The position numbers were made by a program, and so were the translations under genes. A stretch of DNA of 5,458 nucleotides from Prolixibacteraceae bacterium (lineage in GTDB: Bacteria; Bacteroidota; Bacteroidia; Bacteroidales; Prolixibacteraceae), in contig JAFGDX010000525.1 of NCBI GenBank assembly GCA_016931875.1, positions 1 through 5,458 of the forward strand, written 5' to 3'. Of this stretch, positions 1-5,458 are shown in pieces. Each line of letters starts with the position of its first letter. Positions within the stretch are counted from its first letter, which is position 1. The notes beneath the pieces were generated by a model, which was not told where the DNA came from, made no database searches, and worked only from the letters and a program-made list of their open reading frames with translations.

Positions 1-450
1 GATGCCGGCGGAATTCCGTGTTACCCGGTTTTACTTGACTTTGGAAATGGTAATTTTACTGATTACGAAGCTGACAAGGAAAAACTGCTGCAGGAACTCA
101 TCAAAAATGACGTATATTCCATTGAACTGATTCCCGGAAGAAATGAATATCCGGTTTTAAAAGATTTCGTAACCTTTTTCCACAAAAACGGGTTTGTTAT
201 TACCTTTGGCAGCGAGCACAACACACCACAGCTCGACCCGATGAAAATTACCTGCAAAGGTGGTGTGGAACTGGATGATGAATTGAAACAAATAAATTAT
301 GAAGGCACCGCAATTATCGCCGCACACCAATATCTCCTCGCTCGTGGTATGATGGGGTACCTGTTTAACGGAAAAGCAAAAATGGGAGAAAAAGCATATT
401 TTATTGAACTGGGAAAAGCGGTGATTGCTTATTTTTCAGAAAAAATTTAA
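1..450 (+). CDS. PHP-like metal-dependent hydrolase, C-terminal part (5' end cut by window)
   Basis: The frame is open from the first base and ends at TAA 448-450, giving the last 149 residues of a longer protein whose start lies outside the window. Visible motifs are AGGIPCYPVLLD at residues 2-13, IELIPGRNEYPVL near 41-53, and GFVITFGSEHN near 64-74. These resemble the late strands of PHP-domain (polymerase and histidinol phosphatase) proteins, where an AGGIPV-type strand and a final G-S/T-E/D-x-H/N strand line the metal site. The family call rests on recalled motif similarity only, and the N-terminal metal-binding HxH is out of view. PHP proteins are usually phosphoesterases or related hydrolases, and the substrate here is unknown. 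The gene runs in the same direction as the downstream sugar genes, 179 bp before the aldolase fusion, so it may belong to the same locus. The internal ATG at 241 is not a start, since coding continues upstream of it. Confidence 0.55.
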   Translation, partial: DAGGIPCYPVLLDFGNGNFTDYEADKEKLLQELIKNDVYSIELIPGRNEYPVLKDFVTFFHKNGFVITFGSEHNTPQLDPMKITCKGGVELDDELKQINYEGTAIIAAHQYLLARGMMGYLFNGKAKMGEKAYFIELGKAVIAYFSEKI

Positions 451-483
451 ACAGAAAAAAATTGCAAAGATTTTTAGATCAGT

Positions 484-523
484 GAAAGTTCGAGGGTTCG
501 AAAAGAAAGTTGGAGGGTTTGAA
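484..523. repeat. Two-copy direct repeat, 21-bp period, TTYGA type
   Basis: Bases 484-502 and 505-523 are 19-bp copies that agree at 17 positions, separated by 2 bases (AA). Each copy carries the core GAAAGTT-GAGGGTT-GAA, and the differences are C/G at position 8 and C/T at position 16. The period of 21 bp is two turns of B-DNA. This block forms the left half of the larger palindromic region and contains the TTYGA motif in the + orientation. Confidence 0.75.
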
Positions 524-540
524 TGGTCTTGCTGACTCAA

Positions 541-590
541 ATTTTTCGAACAACATCAAACAATTTCAAATAATGCCGAACCATTTCAAA
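541..590. repeat. Five-unit decamer array ending in CRAA, 10-bp period
   Basis: The sequence falls into five consecutive 10-mers: 541-550, 551-560, 561-570, 571-580 and 581-590. Each ends in CGAA or CAAA, so the pentamers TCGAA, TCAAA, TCAAA, CCGAA and TCAAA start at 546, 556, 566, 576 and 586. The 5' half of each unit is A/T-rich and more variable. The motif is the reverse complement of the TTYGA motif in the left block, so the two halves of the gap carry it in opposite orientations. No function is known to me. Confidence 0.65.
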
Positions 591-629
591 CATCACTTTT
601 GAACGTCTTTGCGTGATAAAAAAAATACC

Positions 630-2606
630 ATGAAACCGGAAATAAAAGATTTAATCGATGTTTCGAGATTTTACGGACAAAAAAAAGAATACGTAATTGC
701 CGGCGGTGGCAACACCTCGTTCAAGGATGAAAATCATCTGTGGATAAAAGCCAGCGGAATCAACCTGGGCAACATCGATGAAAATGGATTTTGTGTGCTC
801 GACCGCCAAAAGCTGAACGAAATTCCCAATCAGCAGTTTTCAGAAGATTCGGCTACCCGCGAAGAGCAGGTAAAAAATGCACTGCTGAATGCCCGTGTTG
901 ACCCGGCTTCGGGTTTGCGTCCGTCGGTGGAAACATCGCTGCACAACCTGTTTGGCTACCGGTTTGTGGTGCACACCCACATGACACTTGTGAACGGATT
1001 GATGTGCAGCAATCTTGCCAAAGAAAAAACGCTGGAAATTTTTGGTGAAAAAGCCTTGTTTGTGCCCTATTCTGATCCCGGTTTTGTGCTTTTCAAAATT
1101 ATTGCGGAAGAAATCGGGAAATACAATCAAAAATTTGGTCGCGATCCGCAAATTGTGCTGATTCAGAACCACGGAATTTTTGTAGCGGCCGATTCCACCG
1201 ACGAAATCCATGGGATTTATGCCGGTGTTGAATCAAAACTAAAAGCAGCCTTTGCCCAATTCCCGGTATTGAATGAAATGCCGGTTTCGGATAAAATGAT
1301 TGACGTTTTGCCGGCAGTCCGCATGTTACTTTCCGAAGAAAAACTAAAAGTGGCCACTGCATTCAACAACTCATTCATTTCAAATTATATTTCCGATAAA
1401 GAAACCTGGACAAAAAGCATTTCGCGCCCGTTTAACCCCGACCAGATGGTTTACTGTTTATCCGAATATCTTTTTATTGAAAACAGCAATACTTCCGAAG
1501 AAATTGTTGCCGAAGCAAAAGCGAAAATCGACGAATTCAAATTACGCCGGGGAGCCATGCCAAAAATCATTTTTATTCAGAATGAAGGCGTAATTGCTGC
1601 CGAGGATTCAGCAGTTTCAGTGGCTTATCTGAAAGATATGGTAACCGATTTTTGCCAAATCAGCACCTATTCCGAAAATTTTGGCGGCCGCCACCCGATG
1701 ACTCCGGAACAAGTAGCTTTTATTGAAAACTGGGAAGTGGAAAACTACCGGAAAAAGGTGTCGCTGGGTGGAAAACCACTGGGGCGACTGGAAAATAAAA
1801 TTGTGGTTGTAACCGGCGCAGCACAGGGTTTTGGCGCCGGAATCGCCGAGATTCTTCAAAATGAAGGCGCCAACATTGTGGTGGCCGATTTGAATGAAGA
1901 AAAAGGACAGGAGTTTGCAGCCCAACTCAATTCAAAAGGCAGCAAAAACAAAGCCTGTTTTGTGAAGGTAAATGTGGCGGAAGACCAATCGGTGGAAAAC
2001 CTGGTAAAAGAGACCGTGCTGAAATTTGGCGGACTGGATGTAATGATTTCCAATGCCGGAATATTGCGTGCCGGCAGCCTTGATGAAATGGATGCGGCCA
2101 CTTTCGAATTAATGACAAAGGTGAACTACACCGGTTATTTTCTGTGTGCAAAATACGCGCAGAAGGTGATGAAAATTCAGCATCAGCACAAATCCGAGTT
2201 GTACATGGACATTATCCAAATCAATTCAAAATCGGGCTTAAAAGGAAGCAACAAAAACTTTGCATACGCCGGCGGAAAATTTGGCGGAATTGGGTTAACA
2301 CAGTCGTTTGCCCTCGAATTGATGCCGTTTCATATTAAAGTGAACTCCATTTGCCCGGGTAACTTTTTTGATGGCCCGCTGTGGAGCGACCCCGAAAACG
2401 GATTGTTTGTACAATACCTCAACACCGGTAAAGTGCCGGGTGCCCAAACCATTGCCGATGTAAAAGCGTTTTATGAAGCACAGGTACCGGCCGGCCGCGG
2501 TTGCACGGCAAACGATGTAGCCAAAGCCATTTTTTATGTTATCGACCAGGAATACGAAACCGGCCAGGCAGTTCCTGTTACCGGTGGGCAGAATATGTTA
2601 AAGTAA
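630..2606 (+). CDS. Bifunctional class II aldolase / short-chain dehydrogenase (RhaEW/YuxG-like architecture, SrlD-like dehydrogenase half)
   Basis: This is a 658-residue cytosolic fusion enzyme. The class II aldolase/adducin domain (about 1-230) has GGGNTS at 25-30 for phosphate binding, catalytic Glu101, and zinc ligands His115, His117 (HTHM) and His181 (NHG). A linker region (about 230-385) includes an ENWEVENYR motif typical of these fusions. The short-chain dehydrogenase domain (about 385-658) has TGAAQGFG at 395-402, Asp420 after the second strand (suggesting NAD preference), a SNAG motif, and the catalytic set Ser533, Tyr546, Lys550 (YAGGK). The architecture matches rhamnulose-1-phosphate aldolase/lactaldehyde dehydrogenase fusions such as RhaEW/YuxG. 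However, the segment IIQINSKSG...KFGGIGLTQS and the end VTGGQNM closely recall sorbitol-6-phosphate 2-dehydrogenase SrlD. All catalytic residues are present. The start is set at ATG 630. An upstream in-frame TTG at 609 lies in the palindromic repeat and adds only seven residues. No Shine-Dalgarno is evident. The domain call is secure, the substrate is not. Confidence 0.9.
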   Translation: MKPEIKDLIDVSRFYGQKKEYVIAGGGNTSFKDENHLWIKASGINLGNIDENGFCVLDRQKLNEIPNQQFSEDSATREEQVKNALLNARVDPASGLRPSVETSLHNLFGYRFVVHTHMTLVNGLMCSNLAKEKTLEIFGEKALFVPYSDPGFVLFKIIAEEIGKYNQKFGRDPQIVLIQNHGIFVAADSTDEIHGIYAGVESKLKAAFAQFPVLNEMPVSDKMIDVLPAVRMLLSEEKLKVATAFNNSFISNYISDKETWTKSISRPFNPDQMVYCLSEYLFIENSNTSEEIVAEAKAKIDEFKLRRGAMPKIIFIQNEGVIAAEDSAVSVAYLKDMVTDFCQISTYSENFGGRHPMTPEQVAFIENWEVENYRKKVSLGGKPLGRLENKIVVVTGAAQGFGAGIAEILQNEGANIVVADLNEEKGQEFAAQLNSKGSKNKACFVKVNVAEDQSVENLVKETVLKFGGLDVMISNAGILRAGSLDEMDAATFELMTKVNYTGYFLCAKYAQKVMKIQHQHKSELYMDIIQINSKSGLKGSNKNFAYAGGKFGGIGLTQSFALELMPFHIKVNSICPGNFFDGPLWSDPENGLFVQYLNTGKVPGAQTIADVKAFYEAQVPAGRGCTANDVAKAIFYVIDQEYETGQAVPVTGGQNMLK

Positions 2607-2609
2607 GAA

Positions 2610-2696
2610 AGCTTCAAGCTCCGTGCTTGTTAAAATTGGGGAGAGACTATCAAATAAAAATAAGCTGGTAGCTTGAAGCTGGCAGCTAAAAGCTTA
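2610..2696. repeat. AGCT heptamer array in the aldolase-sorE gap
   Basis: AGCT starts at 2663, 2670, 2677, 2684 and 2691, exactly 7 bp apart, giving five heptamers (AAGCTGG, TAGCTTG, AAGCTGG, CAGCTAA, AAGCTTA). A shorter arm at the start of the gap shows AGCT at 2610 and 2617, with a degenerate TGCT at 2624, again 7 bp apart. The 11-mers at 2610-2620 and 2670-2680 are perfect reverse complements with a 49-bp spacer, so the two arms could pair. A smaller hairpin, CAAGC (2615-2619) with GCTTG (2625-2629), has a 5-base loop but no following T-run, so I do not call it a terminator. The array ends 6 bases before the next start codon and contains no recognisable Shine-Dalgarno or promoter. Confidence 0.75.
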
Positions 2697-2702
2697 ATAA
2701 AT

Positions 2703-3977
2703 ATGAAAACAAAAGCGATTCGACTATACGGGAAAGAAGATTTACGACTCGAAGAGTTTGAACTTCCGCAAATTAAAGAAGACGAAATTCTGGCAAAAGT
2801 AGTAAGTGACAGCATTTGTATGTCGAGCTACAAAGCCGCCACCCAGGGAACCGACCACAAACGGGTGCCAAACAATGTGGCTGAAAACCCGATTATCATC
2901 GGGCACGAATTTGCCGGCGAAATTGTGGAAGTAGGCGCCAAGTGGCAGCACAAATTTAAACCCGGACAAAAATATTCCATTCAGCCGGCCATTTATTACG
3001 AAAACGGCCCGGTTGGAATTTTAAGCGCTCCCGGTTATTCCTATCAATACATTGGCGGCGATGCCACGTATGTAATCATTCCGAAAGATGTACTGGAACA
3101 GGATTGTTTGCTGGCTTACGACGGGCCCGGATATTACCCGGCGTCGCTGGCCGAGCCGCTGAGCTGTGTAATTGGCGCCATGCATGCCAACTACCACACC
3201 AAACCGGGTTCGTATATTCACCAGATGGAAATTGTACAAGGAGGGAAAATGGCAATTTTAGCTGGGGTTGGCCCCATGGGACTGGCTGCCATCAATTATG
3301 TGGTAAGTCGCGAAGACCGAAAACCATCGCTTTTGGTGGTAACCGATATTGCACAGGACCGCCTCGACCGTGCAGCGGAAATTTTCCCGGTGGAATGGGC
3401 CAGGGAAAACGGCATTAAACTGATTTACCTCAATACCGGGAATATTGAAAATCCGGTGGAAAAACTAAAAGAAATTTCGGGCGGAACCGGTTATGACGAT
3501 GTGTTTGTTTTTGCCCCTGTAACACCAGTGGTGGAACAGGGCGACGCCATTCTGGCACACGACGGCTGCCTCAACTTTTTTGCCGGCCCATCCAATCCGC
3601 AATTTTCAGCCAGATTAAATTTTTACAATGTGCACTACGCCTACACACACATTGTTGGAACGTCGGGCGGAAACAACGACGACATGATGGAAGCACTGGA
3701 GGTGATGGGAAAAGGACTCGACCCCGCCGGGTTGATAACGCACGTTGGTGGATTAAATGCCGTGGCAGAAACCACCCTGAACCTGCCCAATATTCCGGGA
3801 GGGAAAAAATTAATTTATACGCACAAAAATTTGCCGCTGACAGCAATTTCAGATTTTGAAGAAAAAGGGAAAACCGACCCGTTTTATGACAGACTGGCTA
3901 AACTGGTAGCCAAAACCAAAGGGTTGTGGAATGTGGAGGCAGAGGAATATTTGCTGGCAAATGCGCCGGAGGTTTAA
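2703..3977 (+). CDS. sorE: Zinc-dependent medium-chain dehydrogenase, L-sorbose-1-phosphate reductase (SorE) type
   Basis: The 424-residue protein has a GroES-like catalytic domain followed by a Rossmann NAD(P)-binding domain. Likely catalytic zinc ligands are Cys39, His68 and Glu69 (GHE), and Glu151 in AEPLSC. The nucleotide-binding GxGxxG is at 188-193 (GVGPMG). The four-cysteine structural zinc lobe of classical alcohol dehydrogenases is not seen. The opening MKTKAIRLYGKEDLRLE, the DSICMSS and WQHKFKPGQ segments and EPLSCVIGA strongly recall SorE, which reduces L-sorbose 1-phosphate to D-sorbitol 6-phosphate. The family is therefore well supported, while the exact substrate is inferred. 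The start is ATG 2703. An in-frame TTG at 2673 would add ten residues encoded by the AGCT repeat array and is rejected. It follows the aldolase/SrlD-like fusion by 96 bp and precedes the phosphatase by 14 bp. The symbol denotes family resemblance, since a sorbose-specific PTS, the usual source of sorbose 1-phosphate, is not in view. Confidence 0.85.
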   Translation: MKTKAIRLYGKEDLRLEEFELPQIKEDEILAKVVSDSICMSSYKAATQGTDHKRVPNNVAENPIIIGHEFAGEIVEVGAKWQHKFKPGQKYSIQPAIYYENGPVGILSAPGYSYQYIGGDATYVIIPKDVLEQDCLLAYDGPGYYPASLAEPLSCVIGAMHANYHTKPGSYIHQMEIVQGGKMAILAGVGPMGLAAINYVVSREDRKPSLLVVTDIAQDRLDRAAEIFPVEWARENGIKLIYLNTGNIENPVEKLKEISGGTGYDDVFVFAPVTPVVEQGDAILAHDGCLNFFAGPSNPQFSARLNFYNVHYAYTHIVGTSGGNNDDMMEALEVMGKGLDPAGLITHVGGLNAVAETTLNLPNIPGGKKLIYTHKNLPLTAISDFEEKGKTDPFYDRLAKLVAKTKGLWNVEAEEYLLANAPEV

Positions 3978-3991
3978 CTAAATAAAGGATT

Positions 3992-4771
3992 ATGACCAAC
4001 CTTTCCAAAGAATTGCAAATTGCATTGCAGGCAGCCCGCGCCGCTGCAAAAATTATTGAAAAAAACTTCAAAAAAACCAAAACCTCCAATGTAAAAGACG
4101 ATGCAAAAGGACTGGTAACTGCTACCGATTTGGAGGCCGATAAAACCATTGTAAAAATTCTTTCGGAAAACTCCAATCACCCGGTTTTAAGTGAAGAAAG
4201 CGGTCTTTCGGAAAAAACCAATGGCCCCATTTGGGTGATCGACCCACTGGACGGCACAAATAATTTTGCACGGTCGATCCCCTTGTTTGGTGTTTCCATA
4301 GGTTTGATGCACGGAAAAGAATCGCTGGTGGGTGTGATCATCGATCCGCTTCATAAAAAGGAATATTACGCAGTAAAAGGCGAAGGCGCATTTTGCAATG
4401 GAGAAAAAATACAACTGCCCGAATTTGACAACGAATATATTCCGATGATTTTTTTAAATCACGGATACCATAAAACCCACCGCAACAAATTCAAAAAAAT
4501 GACAACAGCCACTGCTTCTTTTTACAATACGCTTAAACTGGGAACCACAGCCATTGAAATGTGTATGGTTGCCACGGGTGCTGCGGATGCGTTTCTTACC
4601 GTTGGCGACGAACTGTGGGACTTTGCCGCCGGAATCGTCATTGCAAAGGAAGCAGGCTGTATTTTTACCGACTGGCAGGGAAATCCGTGGGACGGAAAAA
4701 CCAACCACCTGCTGGTGGCCCGGCCGGAAGTTCACACAAATCTGGTGGAAATAATAAAAAATTTCATGTAA
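3992..4771 (+). CDS. Inositol-monophosphatase-family sugar phosphatase (SuhB/ImpA-like)
   Basis: This 259-residue protein has the usual length for the family and all of its metal-site motifs. They are VTATD with Asp46, the acidic pair Glu68-Glu69, the signature D84-P-L-D87-G-T-N-N, and the C-terminal WDFAAG with Asp210. Enzymes of this Mg2+-dependent, lithium-sensitive family remove phosphate from inositol monophosphates, fructose 1,6-bisphosphate or other sugar and polyol phosphates, and sequence alone does not separate these. Its position 14 bp after the sorE-like gene implies co-transcription, so a polyol or ketose phosphate made by the neighbours is a reasonable substrate. An AAAGGA stretch (3984-3989) precedes the ATG, but a gap of only 2 bases makes it a doubtful ribosome binding site. 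No signal peptide or membrane segment is seen. The ATG at 3992 fits the family's N-terminus. Confidence 0.9.
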   Translation: MTNLSKELQIALQAARAAAKIIEKNFKKTKTSNVKDDAKGLVTATDLEADKTIVKILSENSNHPVLSEESGLSEKTNGPIWVIDPLDGTNNFARSIPLFGVSIGLMHGKESLVGVIIDPLHKKEYYAVKGEGAFCNGEKIQLPEFDNEYIPMIFLNHGYHKTHRNKFKKMTTATASFYNTLKLGTTAIEMCMVATGAADAFLTVGDELWDFAAGIVIAKEAGCIFTDWQGNPWDGKTNHLLVARPEVHTNLVEIIKNFM

Positions 4772-4786
4772 CATGGGTTGCCACAA

Positions 4787-5458
4787 TTACCCCTGAAATT
4801 CATTTTTCTGAATTCGTTCCAGGTAACTCAGCCCCATCCGCAAATCGGCGTAACTAAAGTGCTCGCCCAAAACCTCTCTGGCCGGGGTGAGATTTTTATT
4901 TTCAGCACTTTTAAAATAACCCGTAATTTTCTCCAGTTTCTCTTCGGAAAGAAACTGTAAAACATCGAGTTCGCCATTTTTTACAAAATGCGCCAGATGC
5001 CCGGCAATGGTTGTTTCCGCCAAACCACGTTCCCTGGCAATTTCCTCCACATTTTTACCTGCCCGGAAACTTTCAAAACTCACCTTTTTGGTGTCGGGTT
5101 TGGGTTCTTTCTTTTTCTTCGGAATTTTTTTCAGAGGAATTTCACCTTTTTCAATATTATTTTCGTGGCAATAATTTTGAATCATCTGAAGAATATCGGT
5201 TCCAAACTGGCTGATTTTTCGTTCACCCAGTCCGTTTATCATCCGAAGTGAGGCTGAATCAAGGGGCAAATAATTTACCAGTTCAATCAGCGATTTTTGC
5301 GAGAAAACCATGTACGGCGGGATTTCCAGTTCTGTAGCTTTTTCATACCGGAACGAACGAAGCAGCTTATACAATTCAGGATGCGGAATATTTTCAGGAT
5401 TTACAATCTCCTTTGCTTTTTGTTTTTTGGGTTTCGCAGTGTTGCTTTCAAGCATTGC
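4787..5458 (-). CDS. C-terminal part of a RecQ- or Pif1-type helicase: HRDC plus helix-turn-helix domains (5' end cut by window)
   Basis: The - strand frame is open to the window edge and ends at TAA 4789-4787. Numbering from the methionine at 5455, a lysine-rich linker (about 7-16) leads into an HRDC domain (about 25-96). The HRDC carries HPELYKLLRSFR, an IPPYMVFSQ segment and INGLGERKISQFG, the helix-hairpin-like core that binds DNA in RecQ, UvrD-like helicases and RNase D. A second lysine-rich linker (about 102-122) precedes a helix-turn-helix region (about 125-215, with NVEEIARERGLAETTIAGHLAHF) of the type found at helicase C-termini (HTH_40). The pair is typical of the ends of Bacteroidota RecQ or Pif1-like helicases, and the missing N-terminal motor would decide which. 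The methionine at 5455 could start a free-standing protein, but the frame stays open upstream and the following lysine-rich stretch looks like an interdomain linker. It is convergent with the phosphatase gene and probably unrelated to the sugar locus. Confidence 0.8.
   Translation of the reverse strand, partial: AMLESNTAKPKKQKAKEIVNPENIPHPELYKLLRSFRYEKATELEIPPYMVFSQKSLIELVNYLPLDSASLRMINGLGERKISQFGTDILQMIQNYCHENNIEKGEIPLKKIPKKKKEPKPDTKKVSFESFRAGKNVEEIARERGLAETTIAGHLAHFVKNGELDVLQFLSEEKLEKITGYFKSAENKNLTPAREVLGEHFSYADLRMGLSYLERIQKNEFQG

Larger units (their letters stand above)
464..612. repeat. Imperfect nested palindrome filling the 451-629 intergenic gap
   Basis: Several inverted pairs are nested in the correct order. 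GCAAAGA (464-470) pairs with TCTTTGC (606-612). GGTTCGAAAAG (495-505) pairs with CTTTTGAAC (596-604) with one bulge and one mismatch. GTTTGAATGGT (517-527) pairs with ACCATTTCAAAC (580-591) with one bulge. An inner pair, GTTCGAA (496-502) and TTCGAAC (545-551), competes with these. The ends look like short terminal inverted repeats, so a small non-coding mobile or palindromic element is possible, but I see no clear target-site duplication. The element ends about 17 bases before the aldolase ATG, so the 5' untranslated region and probably the promoter overlap it. I found no good Bacteroidota -33/-7 promoter match (TTTG then TAnnTTTG). Confidence 0.5.

Noticed and set aside
484..590. CRISPR array
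   Set aside because: The units are 10-21 bp with no unique spacers of constant length, and no cas genes are in view.
594..601. CACTTTTG as a Bacteroidota -7 promoter box (TAnnTTTG)
   Set aside because: It has one mismatch in the TA, and there is no TTTG box at the required distance upstream.
609..629. In-frame TTG at 609 as start of the aldolase fusion
   Set aside because: The seven extra residues come from the palindromic repeat and an A-run. ATG 630 gives the expected N-terminus shortly before the GGGNTS motif.
840..1362. Overlapping - strand open frames at 840-1211 and 1099-1362
   Set aside because: They lie entirely antisense to the well-supported aldolase domain, show no recognisable motifs and have residue composition typical of antisense shadows.
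2673..2702. In-frame TTG at 2673 as start of the sorE-like gene
   Set aside because: It lies inside the AGCT heptamer array and would encode repeat-derived residues. ATG 2703 matches the SorE-type MKTKA start.
3104..3418. + strand open frame at 3104-3418 inside the sorE-like gene
   Set aside because: It is out of frame with a gene carrying all family motifs and is rich in Arg, Gly and Cys, as expected from a shifted reading.
4765..4775. Palindrome CATGT-A-ACATG over the phosphatase stop codon
   Set aside because: The 1-base centre cannot form a stable loop, and it is too short to support a terminator or operator call.
4797..4814. Hairpin AATTCA/TGAATT as terminator for the phosphatase gene
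   Set aside because: The stem is only 6 A/T-rich base pairs, there is no T-run after it on the + strand, and it lies inside the 3' coding end of the convergent helicase gene.

Overview
The window looks like a piece of a Bacteroidota chromosome. Three things point that way: A/T-rich start regions with no good Shine-Dalgarno sequences, moderate GC content with many GAA/AAA codons, and an HRDC plus helix-turn-helix helicase tail of a kind familiar from that phylum. The style recalls marine or sediment groups such as Marinilabiliales/Prolixibacteraceae, but that finer placement is an impression only.

Layout. Four genes lie on the + strand. The first (1-450) is the 3' end of a PHP-like metal-dependent hydrolase. 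The second (630-2606) fuses a class II aldolase to a short-chain dehydrogenase. The third (2703-3977) is a zinc-dependent medium-chain dehydrogenase of the L-sorbose-1-phosphate reductase (SorE) type. The fourth (3992-4771) is an inositol-monophosphatase-family sugar phosphatase. Facing them on the - strand (4787-5458), and cut by the window edge, is the C-terminal part of a DNA helicase, with HRDC and helix-turn-helix domains. Its stop codon lies 15 bp from that of the phosphatase.

The + strand genes read as a carbohydrate catabolism locus working on phosphorylated ketoses and polyols. The dehydrogenase half of the fusion resembles sorbitol-6-phosphate 2-dehydrogenase (SrlD), and the next gene resembles the enzyme that makes sorbitol 6-phosphate from L-sorbose 1-phosphate. 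The aldolase half would cleave a ketose 1-phosphate, and the phosphatase would release free sugar or polyol. No kinase, transporter or regulator is in view, so the true substrate is open.

The two sizeable intergenic gaps hold unusual short-period repeats. The gap at 451-629 has TTYGA-type motifs repeated at 21 bp, then their reverse complements repeated at exactly 10 bp, inside an imperfect nested palindrome. The gap at 2607-2702 has AGCT repeated at exactly 7 bp. These arrays are the least explained part of the window. I found no RNA genes, CRISPR array, insertion sequence or convincing terminator.
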